From Letharia columbiana (taxonomy: Eukaryota; Ascomycota; Lecanoromycetes; Lecanorales; Parmeliaceae): a DNA stretch of 64,000 bases. The DNA lies in contig NW_023501051.1 of NCBI RefSeq assembly GCF_014066305.1, positions 62,001 to 126,000 on the forward strand, written 5' to 3'. The first letter of the stretch is position 1; each line of letters opens with the position of its first letter. This document shows positions 1 to 7,606 of the stretch, in pieces. The notes below the pieces were generated by a model. The model saw only the letters and a list, made by a program, of their open reading frames with translations. It was not told the origin of the DNA and did no database searches. The translations under genes were made by a program, and so were the position numbers.

Positions 1-1
1 A

Positions 2-1183
2 GAATCGCGACAGACTGATGGCACAACGACCCCGCCGTCCTCAATTAGCTACTCGTTAAAGTCCAAAAATTCTCCAGCTGATTCAATGTCACCATTATCG
101 CTGCCATCGTCGCAAGAGCGGAAGCAAGCAATACCTACCACCAACGCACTTTACTTCGGATACCACACGAAGTTGAGCACCTTTAGCAACGATGTCCTGA
201 ACCGCCTTTACCGTGCTGATGCCATGTCAAAGTCCTGGGCTGATGTCCAAAACACTATTGCGTCCCTGAACTCGAAAATCGAGGACTGGCGTGGCAAACT
301 GCCCAATGTATTTGATTTCACCAAAAAGCAACGAGACCAACAATTTGTTCGTGAGCGAATGAGCCTCGGTTTCTTTTATTACAGCATCTTGGCAATCATC
401 AACCGGCCGTGTCTGTGTCGGGTCGACCGAAAGATCCCCAATCAATCAGACAAAGCTAAAGATTTCAACCGCGAGACTGCTATTAAAAGCGTACACGCGG
501 CGCGAGATATGTTGGAGATGTTGCCCCAAGAGCCGAATCCAGTTGGTCTATATACAGTCGCTCCTTGGTGGTGTCTAGTGCATTATCTCATGCAGGCCGC
601 CACTATTTTGATGCTTGAACTCTCCTTTCGTTCGGATCATATGCCCAACGAGGTTGACGAGATTTTCGACTCGGCAAAGAAGGCAACAGATTGGCTACGG
701 GGTTTGTCAGAGAATGAAGCGGCGAGGCGGGCTTGGTCCCTGTGCGATGACATGTTGCGCAAAGTTGCCTCGAAGGTTGGAAGAAGCCCGGCTGAAGCTT
801 CAACCTACGGAGGTGTCTCAGATCACCAAGGAAATGCAGCGGATCAGATGCAGGGTATGCAATGCACCCATTCCACACAGGGACCGGCTTCATCGAGCAT
901 GTTCCTTCCGCAACATGGCTACGCGAGCTCAGCACCGTTCCACCAGCCAATTTTCTCGGCTTACGATCAAGTCCTCTCCTATTGCCAGGTACCAACGACC
1001 TCGGCTTCCGGGCCTTTTAATGACATGTTCCCCACTGGGACTGACATGGAAGCCATACAGTACGACGGTTACGATCATACGGGGTACTCCTACGAGCAGA
1101 ACCACCAACGATGGTTCCCCAACGGCTGCGGCGGCGGTGATGGTGCTTGCAGTGGCTCGATGCTCCACACATTTTCTTCTTGA
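2..1183 (+). CDS. Fungal-specific transcription factor, C-terminal part (5' end outside window)
   Basis: The frame is open from base 2 through the first ATG at 86 to TGA at 1181-1183, so the gene begins before the window and ATG 86 is only an internal Met. The protein looks like the regulatory middle-homology/C-terminal part of a Zn2Cys6-type factor: a helical stretch with 'LNRLYRADAMSKSW', then 'WRGKLPNVFDF' and 'SLGFFYYSILAIINRPCL', the usual layout of the fungal_trans domain. It is followed by a helix-rich tail and a Gly/Ser/Tyr-rich low-complexity end. The DNA-binding Zn cluster is not in the window, so the class is inferred from the C-terminal half only. Target genes cannot be told from the sequence. 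Confidence 0.8.
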   Translation, partial: ESRQTDGTTTPPSSISYSLKSKNSPADSMSPLSLPSSQERKQAIPTTNALYFGYHTKLSTFSNDVLNRLYRADAMSKSWADVQNTIASLNSKIEDWRGKLPNVFDFTKKQRDQQFVRERMSLGFFYYSILAIINRPCLCRVDRKIPNQSDKAKDFNRETAIKSVHAARDMLEMLPQEPNPVGLYTVAPWWCLVHYLMQAATILMLELSFRSDHMPNEVDEIFDSAKKATDWLRGLSENEAARRAWSLCDDMLRKVASKVGRSPAEASTYGGVSDHQGNAADQMQGMQCTHSTQGPASSSMFLPQHGYASSAPFHQPIFSAYDQVLSYCQVPTTSASGPFNDMFPTGTDMEAIQYDGYDHTGYSYEQNHQRWFPNGCGGGDGACSGSMLHTFSS

Positions 1184-1547
1184 TGAGATCACGGCGTTAC
1201 GGCCTTCGCTGTCTCGGTTTGTACCTACGATACGATCGCGTGCATTTGTTAGAGATACCATTTCCTTACACTTCAATTGTCCAGTTGTCGAAAGTGACGA
1301 CGAGGCTGAGATACAATTTGTAGAACAGACGAGTGCGCGAGACACTAGCTTCAACGTTTTTGCGCTCGATATGTGCTACTGCTCTGGGCTCCTGTCTACT
1401 CAAGCATTCAAAAATGTACCAGTGCTATCGTCTTTCTCGACCCCCTGCAAGGGACATCTAACCGAGCCTTGCATATGTGCATCTGCCTTCAGCGTGACTC
1501 CTCAGCGTGTATCTCCGTATTCCCTCTCCCTCCTCGTTCTTCACGGA
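1184..1547. other. Intergenic, no gene seen
   Basis: This is the 3' flank of the transcription factor gene. Overlapping open frames continue out of the neighbouring genes, but none has a recognisable domain or consistent codon use. I see no RNA gene or repeat. Confidence 0.5.
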
Positions 1548-1858
1548 ATGGTCGTAGCAAAGGGCTTCTTTCTGTTTTCCGCCCTCCTGCTAACCCAACC
1601 AGCAGCAGCAGCGCCTCAAGCTCATGACCATGGCTGCCCTGATGTTGACGAGCAGCAGCTTGAGCGTCGAATCGTCGTTTCGTCGACGAGCAGTCATGCC
1701 TCCCCAACCACTAGCTCCCCATTCATTATCCCGATCCTGACAATGATGACCATCAGAGCGGCCCCCATCCGTGTTTCGAAGCAGATGCAATACGTGACGT
1801 CCTACAGCCCTATCCCGTGACTGATCTTGATAGGTCTTGCCCCAAAAACCCCCGGTGA
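1548..1858 (+). CDS. Possible small secreted protein (uncertain gene model)
   Basis: An ATG at 1548 opens a peptide with a classical signal-peptide shape: a basic n-region (MVVAK), a hydrophobic core (GFFLFSALLLT) and an Ala-rich cleavage zone followed by QAHDHGCPD. The same frame runs to 1820. A second frame after a possible acceptor (CACTAG ending at 1714) gives an acidic, Pro/His/Cys-containing tail ending at TGA 1856-1858 that looks more protein-like than the first frame's end. A donor such as GTTGAC at 1644 would join them with an intron of about 71 nt, but it is non-consensus. Either a 90-aa single-exon product or a spliced one is possible, and the call may be spurious. No family is recognised. 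Confidence 0.3.
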
Positions 1859-2170
1859 CAAAAGGTTCTCGTTCCGCCGAAAATGGCTTGCTTGGATGGT
1901 ATGTTTATCGTGATGAATCTAATCAAAGAGGCTGTTCTTGCAAAGCCTTCCAGGCTGCGGTGCGGACCATGCAACGCAGTGAAATCATCGGGAACACAAT
2001 GACCTGGAGCAGTCGAACAGGTGCAGGGATCAATTCAGTCATCCAGGTCGTGAGAAATCTGGGAGACGAGCGAAAGATTGACCGACGACAGGATTGCCAC
2101 AGCCAGATCCCATGTGCAAGACAAGCCGAAGTCTTCAAGGGCCCGATGTAGGCCAACGGGAACCCCACCA
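1859..2170. other. Intergenic, between convergent candidates
   Basis: No supported gene. Toward 2170 the sequence becomes very C-rich, which is the antisense of the acidic/Gly-rich tail of AIM11. Confidence 0.4.
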
Positions 2171-2710
2171 TCATCTTGGCTTTCCCCTCTCATTCGTACC
2201 CTGCGGCTCCACCACCGCATACCCCTCCTCCCTCGCCCGCTCCTCCTCCTCAGGTCCTCGAGCACTCCACCTCCTCTCCTCCGCCGTCTTCCCCCCCGTC
2301 AACGAAGCAACCCACTTCTCAAACTCCTCCTCATCCTCCCCCCTCCTTCCCCTCCCCCCCCATTTCCCATCTCCCCCCCTCCCACCCCCAACCCGCCTCC
2401 CGATATCCTCCACGCTCCCGATATCAAACGCCCACAGCAACCCCCCTCCCACCATGGTGAAAAAACTCGCAACATTGACCGTGGCAATCCCGAGCGCTTG
2501 GCAGGCTTCCAACCTGCCGTTGATCTTCAAAGACGGCTGTTGGTTGGAGGGGTGGTAGAAGCGGGGGATGATGGATCGTCGGCGGAGGTGGAGGGAGCGA
2601 CGGGTCAGGAGCGAGGAGAGGGTGAGGAGGGCGGCGCCGGTCAGGAAGATGTTGAGTTGGTTGCGCGTGCGGGTGGAGGAGGGGGGTCGTGGGGTTTCTG
2701 GGCTGGACAT
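2171..2710 (-). CDS. AIM11: AIM11-family mitochondrial membrane protein
   Basis: This encodes a 179-aa protein in one exon. I chose the ATG at 2710 because the upstream in-frame extension crosses a TATG microsatellite and lacks family features. Two membrane segments lie at about residues 20-34 and 77-96. Between them is the conserved basic motif (LLTRRSL...IPRFYHPSN) followed by 'NGRLEACQALGIATVNVASF', which matches what I know of the Altered Inheritance of Mitochondria 11 family, thought to sit in mitochondrial membranes. The C-terminal third is Gly/Glu/Arg-rich and variable. Its biochemical function is not established for the family. No intron is needed. Identity is fairly sure; the exact C-terminus is less so. 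Confidence 0.82.
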   Translation of the reverse strand: MSSPETPRPPSSTRTRNQLNIFLTGAALLTLSSLLTRRSLHLRRRSIIPRFYHPSNQQPSLKINGRLEACQALGIATVNVASFFTMVGGGLLWAFDIGSVEDIGRRVGGGRGGDGKWGGRGRRGEDEEEFEKWVASLTGGKTAEERRWSARGPEEEERAREEGYAVVEPQGTNERGKPR

Positions 2711-2780
2711 TGGCGGTAGGGATGGGCGCTGGAGGAGTGCCGTGAGAGTTGTCGTGAGTCGCAATGGAGGCGTCAAGGTG

Positions 2781-2806
2781 TGTATGTATGTATGTATGTA
2801 TGTATG
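2781..2806. repeat. TGTA tetranucleotide microsatellite
   Basis: About six tandem TGTA units lie in the 5' flank of AIM11, just upstream of its chosen start codon. Confidence 0.9.
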
Positions 2807-3295
2807 CGTCGCGGTCAGTGGTCGAGGAGTGGAAATGTGACGGTGGAAAACCAGCCCTACGCCGAGGAAATTGACGTGGAGAATGGTTTCCTCAACAAGC
2901 TGCGGTGGTGAGAGAGTAATCCCTTCCACTGATGTCCCAATTGCTATGGCATCTACGCCTCTGGTGTTTTACTTGAGCAGGCAATTGCGATAACTACAAA
3001 GCCCTCAATCGTTGGCGTTGTGAGCTCCCGTGGTTGTATTTCCCCTGCAGGCGCGTTCAGACCGAGCTGCCGGACCAACCGGTCTAGGGTCGTTGTTTTT
3101 CCGCCAGATCACCTTTGACGACAACGATGTGATGTCTGGGTTTCTGGAAGGCACGGCTGCTAGCGGCGGTTCCTCGTTCAGTTTGATATCAAGCACAATT
3201 GAAGATATACGCAAGATGGGCTCAAATTGACTCACTGGCTCTTGTAATCCTTAATATATCTTGGTTTAGGACTCTTCTATTAATAGATATTTCCA
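2807..3295. other. Intergenic, no gene seen
   Basis: This is the 5' side of AIM11 up to the tRNA gene. Short overlapping frames on both strands show no motif. The last 60 bases before the tRNA are AT-rich. Confidence 0.45.
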
Positions 3296-3310
3296 GCTCG
3301 CGTGGCGCAA

Positions 3311-3365
3311 GTTAGTTTTCCCTGAACCCTTTGCTCGGCCAATTAAGTTACTCATCGTTCAACAG
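3311..3365 (+). other. GT...AG insert in the tRNA D-loop
   Basis: The 55-nt insert begins GTTAGT, ends CAACAG and has a TTACTCAT branch-site-like stretch shortly before the AG, so it resembles a spliceosomal intron of this genome. It splits the internal A-box (TGGCGCAA / TGG). The alternative boundary suggested by flanking CAA repeats (52 nt) would leave a 10-nt D-loop with four bases between positions 15 and 18, one more than the usual numbering allows. Confidence 0.6.
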
Positions 3366-3386
3366 TGGTAGCGCATCAGACTTCTA

Positions 3387-3393
3387 TCTTGAC
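3387..3393 (+). other. Canonical-position tRNA intron, 7 nt
   Basis: TCTTGAC lies exactly between positions 37 and 38 of the anticodon loop, where nuclear tRNA introns always sit. It is very short and shows no pairing with the anticodon. Confidence 0.6.
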
Positions 3394-3433
3394 ATCTGGA
3401 GGCTGCGGGTTCGAGCCCCGCCGTGAGTGCAAC

Positions 3434-3439
3434 TTTTTT
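3434..3439 (+). terminator. Pol III T6 terminator
   Basis: A run of six T starts four bases past the discriminator base of the tRNA gene. This supports a once-functional Pol III unit. Confidence 0.7.
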
Positions 3440-4069
3440 GCATTCTGTTGCCCCTAAGCAGGATCAATGGGGTGGGTCCTTTTTTCTTAAGGAAAGGTGA
3501 TGGATTCTTTCTTATATAAGACGGGGGGTTTTTGTGTTTCTCTTTCCCTCGGCTTCATCGAGCATAGTTGCAGCCCCCTCTACACTCTCTGAATACCCAT
3601 CATAGTACATTGTAAGTATGCGAAATTGTGAAACGCACTGTCGAACCAAGGTTCCCAGCCTCCTCCAAGTCACGTACTGGATGAACTACCTGTATTGTAT
3701 GAAGTATAAAACATGGCCCATGGGGGGTCCCTGAGACAGAATGATTCATTCATCCTACTCGTCACTCAACCTGAAGTTGGATAGATTGTGACTTGATAGA
3801 TTGAAAGAAAGTAAACGCTTTCCTCTAAAACATGCCGTTACTGTACAGAGAACTCGAAAAGACAGCAGGTGCGATTGCCGGGGAAGCCTTTCGCTAGCGG
3901 TATAGCATAAAGCAACGTGCTTGACTTTAAAGGGTACATTTTGCTGTTCGAGGGTAGGCTTTTATAGTGGATAGTAGTCGGTAGAGACTGGACTTGGCAT
4001 CTTCTTGGAAGCCTGTCGTATCCTCTCCTTTGCTTCAAAGCGTCTCTGCGAGCTTTTGAATATTGTGGA
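3440..4069. other. Intergenic with promoter-like stretch, no gene found
   Basis: TATATAAG near 3513-3520 is followed by a CT-rich tract and, at about 3611, a GTAAGT donor-like site. This is the usual order of a fungal promoter, leader and first intron on the + strand. No reading frame follows it, so it may be a promoter remnant or serve a non-coding transcript. A second TATA-like motif (GTATAAAAC) is near 3705. Confidence 0.3.
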
Positions 4070-5857
4070 CTATTTCATCTTACCCGTGGGAATCTCAAAC
4101 AAGACTGCGGGCTTATCATCCAACAAAGGCTGGTCCACTCTGAAATACTCTTTGCGATAATGTCTCGCCCACCACGAGAGTGGCGAAATTTTCGTCTGCG
4201 GTGTTAGGAGATTCTCGATATTGTCGAATTTCTCAAATTTGTCTTCGTAATGAGGTAGCCACAAATGATCAGATGGACCGGCACGAGGTCTAACTCCCAG
4301 TTAGTCACCCCTCGAAGGATTCATGGTCCTGTGTATCTTTCGCCCAATCGCATTGTCCCAATTCATTAGGGTGATCTCTTCGTCTTCAGTAAAAGACTCT
4401 GCACCCTTTTGGTCGATCAAAATCTATTTTCCGTAGACAACCTTTTTGCTCCCGAGCTCTGGACTCTTGCTGTGCTTTGATTTGTATCGGAAGTCGCCTT
4501 TCAAGGCCACCTTTAAATGATTACTTCTATTATTCGATTTTTCGTTACAGCTGTATGTCTTAGACCCAGAGGGTCGATATGTTTCTTGTTGATTGCCCAT
4601 ATTTGGGTCCAATCTTGATTGATGATGTCCTGGGAAGGTCCTTGCTTCATGAGAAAGTCTGGAGTGCACTCATAGTCATACCTCGCCTCCGCATACCCTG
4701 AAGTGTGGGCATTCTGAGGCCGTTCTGGCCCTAGACAACCCCACTATCGACGATTTTGCTGAGCTCTCGTTTTGATAGGACATTCGCATGGAATGCGTTC
4801 GCGCAAGGTCAAAGGTCTCAACTTCTCGAAGGCCGAGTGCTTTCTGAAACCAAACGTATTGCAGCTTCCGATCACGATACTGGTTCGTTCGAAGAGCGTG
4901 AGTCACACCCTCGATGGAGTCCAAGATAAGGGCACAGAAATCGTAGGCCGGATAGGCCCTCCAAGTACTGCCAGTCCTATGATGAGGCTGAATATTACAG
5001 CGATAGATAATAGGGTCTCGTAGGACTTTGTTAATATTATCAATGGAGATTCTCGCGCGGATGCACCATCGGGTATTCCTCTTTAGATCCTGCCCTCATT
5101 TCCTCGAATCGAGCAAGGCTCTCTATCGCACTTGGTCCACGACGCTTGCTCTCGATTCCGTTCCTTCTTTCATTACTCATAACCTTTTTTTCGGTATCGT
5201 CGGCATAGACTTTCCCTTTGCGCAATAGTTGAATGCAATACTCGTACATTTGCGGGGAGATGTCGCTTGAGTGCGATATTCTATTGGGATAGATCTACAT
5301 CATCTATAAATCATCAACAATAGAATCCTCGAACTCCTGTAATTCTTCTGATGGGTTGGTGACATCGAAAGGGCAGATCAGATTCCAATTGCCTTTCCCA
5401 CGCGCGAGGAAATCAACCAGCAAGGCGGCTTTTGCATGACCAACGCGGAGGAAGCCCGACGGCTCTGGTGGTAACCGAGTCACTACTCCGCCTTTCACAT
5501 GACTGAGACGGATGTTATAATTACTACCCTCTGGAGTTGCTAGGGAGCGCTTCCGGTGTGCTAAAGCATCGAAATCTGCCACGGCAGTGACGATCCATCG
5601 ATTGGTCGATTCCACAAATTTGAACCACGGACAAATGTTTTTCTTGCTTCGCTTGATCATGGAACATGCGGCCTAATTCCCACGTAGCGCACTCCAAATG
5701 ATAGTATCAGCGGCTGACAGTAAGTAACCAACAACATATGAGCGCAGAGTGAAATGGGCATCTAGCTCTCAATATGCACTCTTCAACGGTCTGATGTCAG
5801 GCGTAATCAAATCGGCTTCAACGTTGGCAGCACCCAAGCTGACCCACTCATTGACCT
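4070..5857 (-). pseudogene. Decayed cytosolic glutamyl-tRNA synthetase (GUS1-type)
   Basis: Fragments in several minus-strand frames follow the order of a class I cytosolic GluRS. From 5857 down there is a piece of the GST-like N-terminal domain (around 'LRSYVVGYLLSAAD'), then the HIGH-motif block 'PPEPSGFLRVGHAKAALL' (RVGH at 5436-5447, replacing HIGH). Next come 'YADDTEK' with 'ARFEEM' (5040-5249), 'LREVETFDLAR' and an LSKRE block (KMSKS-like, about 4765-4780) and 'KHSKSPELGSKKVVYGK' (4424-4500). A beta-rich anticodon-binding remnant reaches 4070. Frameshifts and in-frame stops separate the pieces, for example before 'MIKRSKK' at 5661-5675. A working gene must exist elsewhere. The block is not AT-biased, so RIP did not make it. 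A possible retained acceptor (CATCTTAG) near 5858 hints at a genomic rather than retroposed copy. Confidence 0.85.
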
Positions 5858-6246
5858 AAGATGTGTCAGTCAATACCGCATCAGGTCGATGAAAACGCTT
5901 TCGAGAGATGACCTTCTCCTCCGATGAACGAAAGAGAGATATGCCGAGCTCCCGCTTTGGGTTCAAGAGATATGCGACTATCATTCCTGCAGCGCCGGGT
6001 CTCAACGAGCGAGAATATTCGGAACATTCGGATCTTGTGGATCCTCAGCATCGGCAGACCTGCTCGGCCAAGCTCCTTCCCCAGGCTCAGCGGCATCCGC
6101 TCAGTATCGTGGACCGTCATTCCCTAACATCACCATGAGATGGTATCCGCGCACAAATGCTGACCCTGCATAGCCACGAATATGTATGGAGTAGGAGAGA
6201 TTGGTTCGCAGATTCCATACGAAGCTGTCATTCAGATCGATTCGTA
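5858..6246. other. Intergenic between GluRS pseudogene and GST
   Basis: No supported gene. The part next to 5858 may hold further unreadable pieces of the GluRS N-terminus. Confidence 0.4.
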
Positions 6247-6987
6247 TCAACCTAGATACCTATCACTCTGCAAAAAGGCCTTGACCTTCGGCCTCGCCTC
6301 CACTGCATCCACCAGCTCCGCCAACCTAGGGTAATCCTTCAGCCCCTTTCTCCCCTCCTGTGTCAAACTCTCATCATGGCAGATCTGGTAGAGCACCAGA
6401 TCCGCATATGTGATGTTTTTCCCAATGATATACGGCCCCGATGTGGATAGCTGATGCGTCTTCAGATGCGTCTCCAAAGCTTTCAGGAATCTCGGTCGAG
6501 CGGTCTTTTGATGCTCGGGATAGGTCTCTTCCATGTTGTCCGCAAAGAAAGCTTGGATGAAGAGGGAGCGCCCTAATCTTATTAAGAGATTTTCCTTGTA
6601 ACAGACTGAAGGTCACGTACAGTCGATGACGATATCGCACATAGCATCAGCCCAGTACTTTTCTTCTTCGGTCTCCCCATCATAGTGCCCCAGCTGTCTA
6701 GCAAAATGCCTCAGGATGGCATAGCTCTGCGTCAGGATTCTCCCATTCAACTCAACGACGGGGATGTTGGTCGTCGGGTTCATCTCCATAATGCGAGTCT
6801 TCTTGTAATCAGGGTATTCCTCAAAGCTGTAGCGCGTGTCATCGTAGGCGATGCCGGCATCTTCCCACATGAGGCGAATAACCTGCCCCCGGCCTCGGGA
6901 CTGAAAATCGAAGTAATGGATTCTTGGGACGCCGCCGATGGCTTTGTTACCGGCGGTTTCGGTGCCGCAGCGCTTTGTGGTAGGCAT
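6247..6987 (-). CDS. Glutathione S-transferase (sigma-like), 2 exons
   Basis: The CDS is complement(6621..6987, 6247..6572), 230 aa. The intron 6573-6620 (48 nt) has donor GTACGT and acceptor ATTAG; the split codon gives 'CDIVIDWRSLFIQAFFADN', a typical GST linker. The start is ATG 6987, because the upstream frame has no domain content. The N-terminal thioredoxin-like domain has 'IHYFDFQSRGRGQVIRLMWEDAG' with a candidate catalytic Tyr near residue 25, the cis-Pro motif 'NIPVVELNG' (Pro76) and the glutathione-binding 'TQSYAILRHFAR'. The helical C-terminal domain ends in 'LVDAVEARPKVKAFLQS'. This is the arrangement of sigma/alpha-mu-pi-like soluble GSTs that conjugate glutathione to electrophiles in the cytosol. 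The substrate is unknown. Confidence 0.9.
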
Positions 6988-7606
6988 TTTGAGCGTGTGG
7001 AAAATTTGTATGTAGGAGAATAACAGGCGCTGTAAAGTCAAAGACACATTGGTTGGACAAAAGGGAGAGCGTGGATTATATGCAGTCAATTGTCTAGTGT
7101 TTTCCTTTTGCACACCACCCGCAAAGACCTCAGCCGGCTATGATGTCGTCGAGGCATAGCTGTGATGTCAGAAGGAGCCATCTCCACGGCCACGGTCAAG
7201 CAGAAAGTTAAAAGGCAAAGTGGTGGAAGTTGAAGGGGAAAGCTTGAGCGAGAAAGTAGGAATTGCTTACGTAACCGCAGATCTGCACTCCACCCGGCGG
7301 TCTAGATTTTGGAGATGAAGAAGGCAAAAAGGCGAAACGACACACTATCAAGACGAGAAGGACGTGGATAGGCTGGGCACGACCCGAATGTATTCCGCAA
7401 ATAGTGTTTGTGGCTCTGGCAGAAAAGATGTAACCGGACTCATGGCTACCTACTTTATCTATTCACACTTCACACTATCTAGCAGAACCTATCCAACCTC
7501 TAACATAACAGAAGGTGCTTTTGATCTGAATCAAACATCCATCTCGAAAGTGTGCAATTGCCAGCTACCCAATCAGCAGTCCAGAGGACACAGGAAGATA
7601 TCGGGC
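6988..7606. other. Intergenic: GST promoter side and 3' side of the ATPase gene
   Basis: The GST lies upstream of the next minus-strand gene's 3' end in coordinate order. No additional gene, repeat or RNA is evident. Confidence 0.5.

Larger units (their letters stand above)
3296..3429 (+). tRNA. tRNA-Arg(TCT) with D-loop insert and 7-nt anticodon-loop intron
   Basis: All cloverleaf parts are present in order. The acceptor GCTCGCG (3296-3302) pairs over 7 bp, with two G-U, with CGTGAGT (3422-3428). TG is at 8-9. The D-stem is GCGC (3305-3308) with GCGC (3371-3374). The anticodon stem is TCAGA (3376-3380) with TCTGG (3395-3399). The loop CTTCTA...A carries anticodon TCT (3383-3385). The T-arm GCGGG-TTCGAGC-CCCGC is perfect and holds a consensus B-box. 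The discriminator is G, and a T6 terminator follows. Two pieces break the gene: 55 nt in the D-loop (3311-3365) and 7 nt after position 37 (3387-3393). With the first removed as GT...AG, the D-loop reads AATGGTA, the canonical A14-A15-T-G18-G19-T-A21. The gene may be a real intron-bearing gene or an interrupted pseudogene. Confidence 0.75.

Noticed and set aside
615..1820. Long plus-strand frame overlapping the transcription factor gene
   Set aside because: Out of frame with the supported gene, and its internal sequence shows no domain; only its last 90 codons (from 1548) are kept, as a separate weak candidate.
3838..4038. 66-codon minus-strand frame below the GluRS pseudogene
   Set aside because: No resemblance to GluRS or any family; likely chance.
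4772..5228. Plus-strand frames over the GluRS remnant
   Set aside because: They are the reverse reading of recognisable GluRS blocks.
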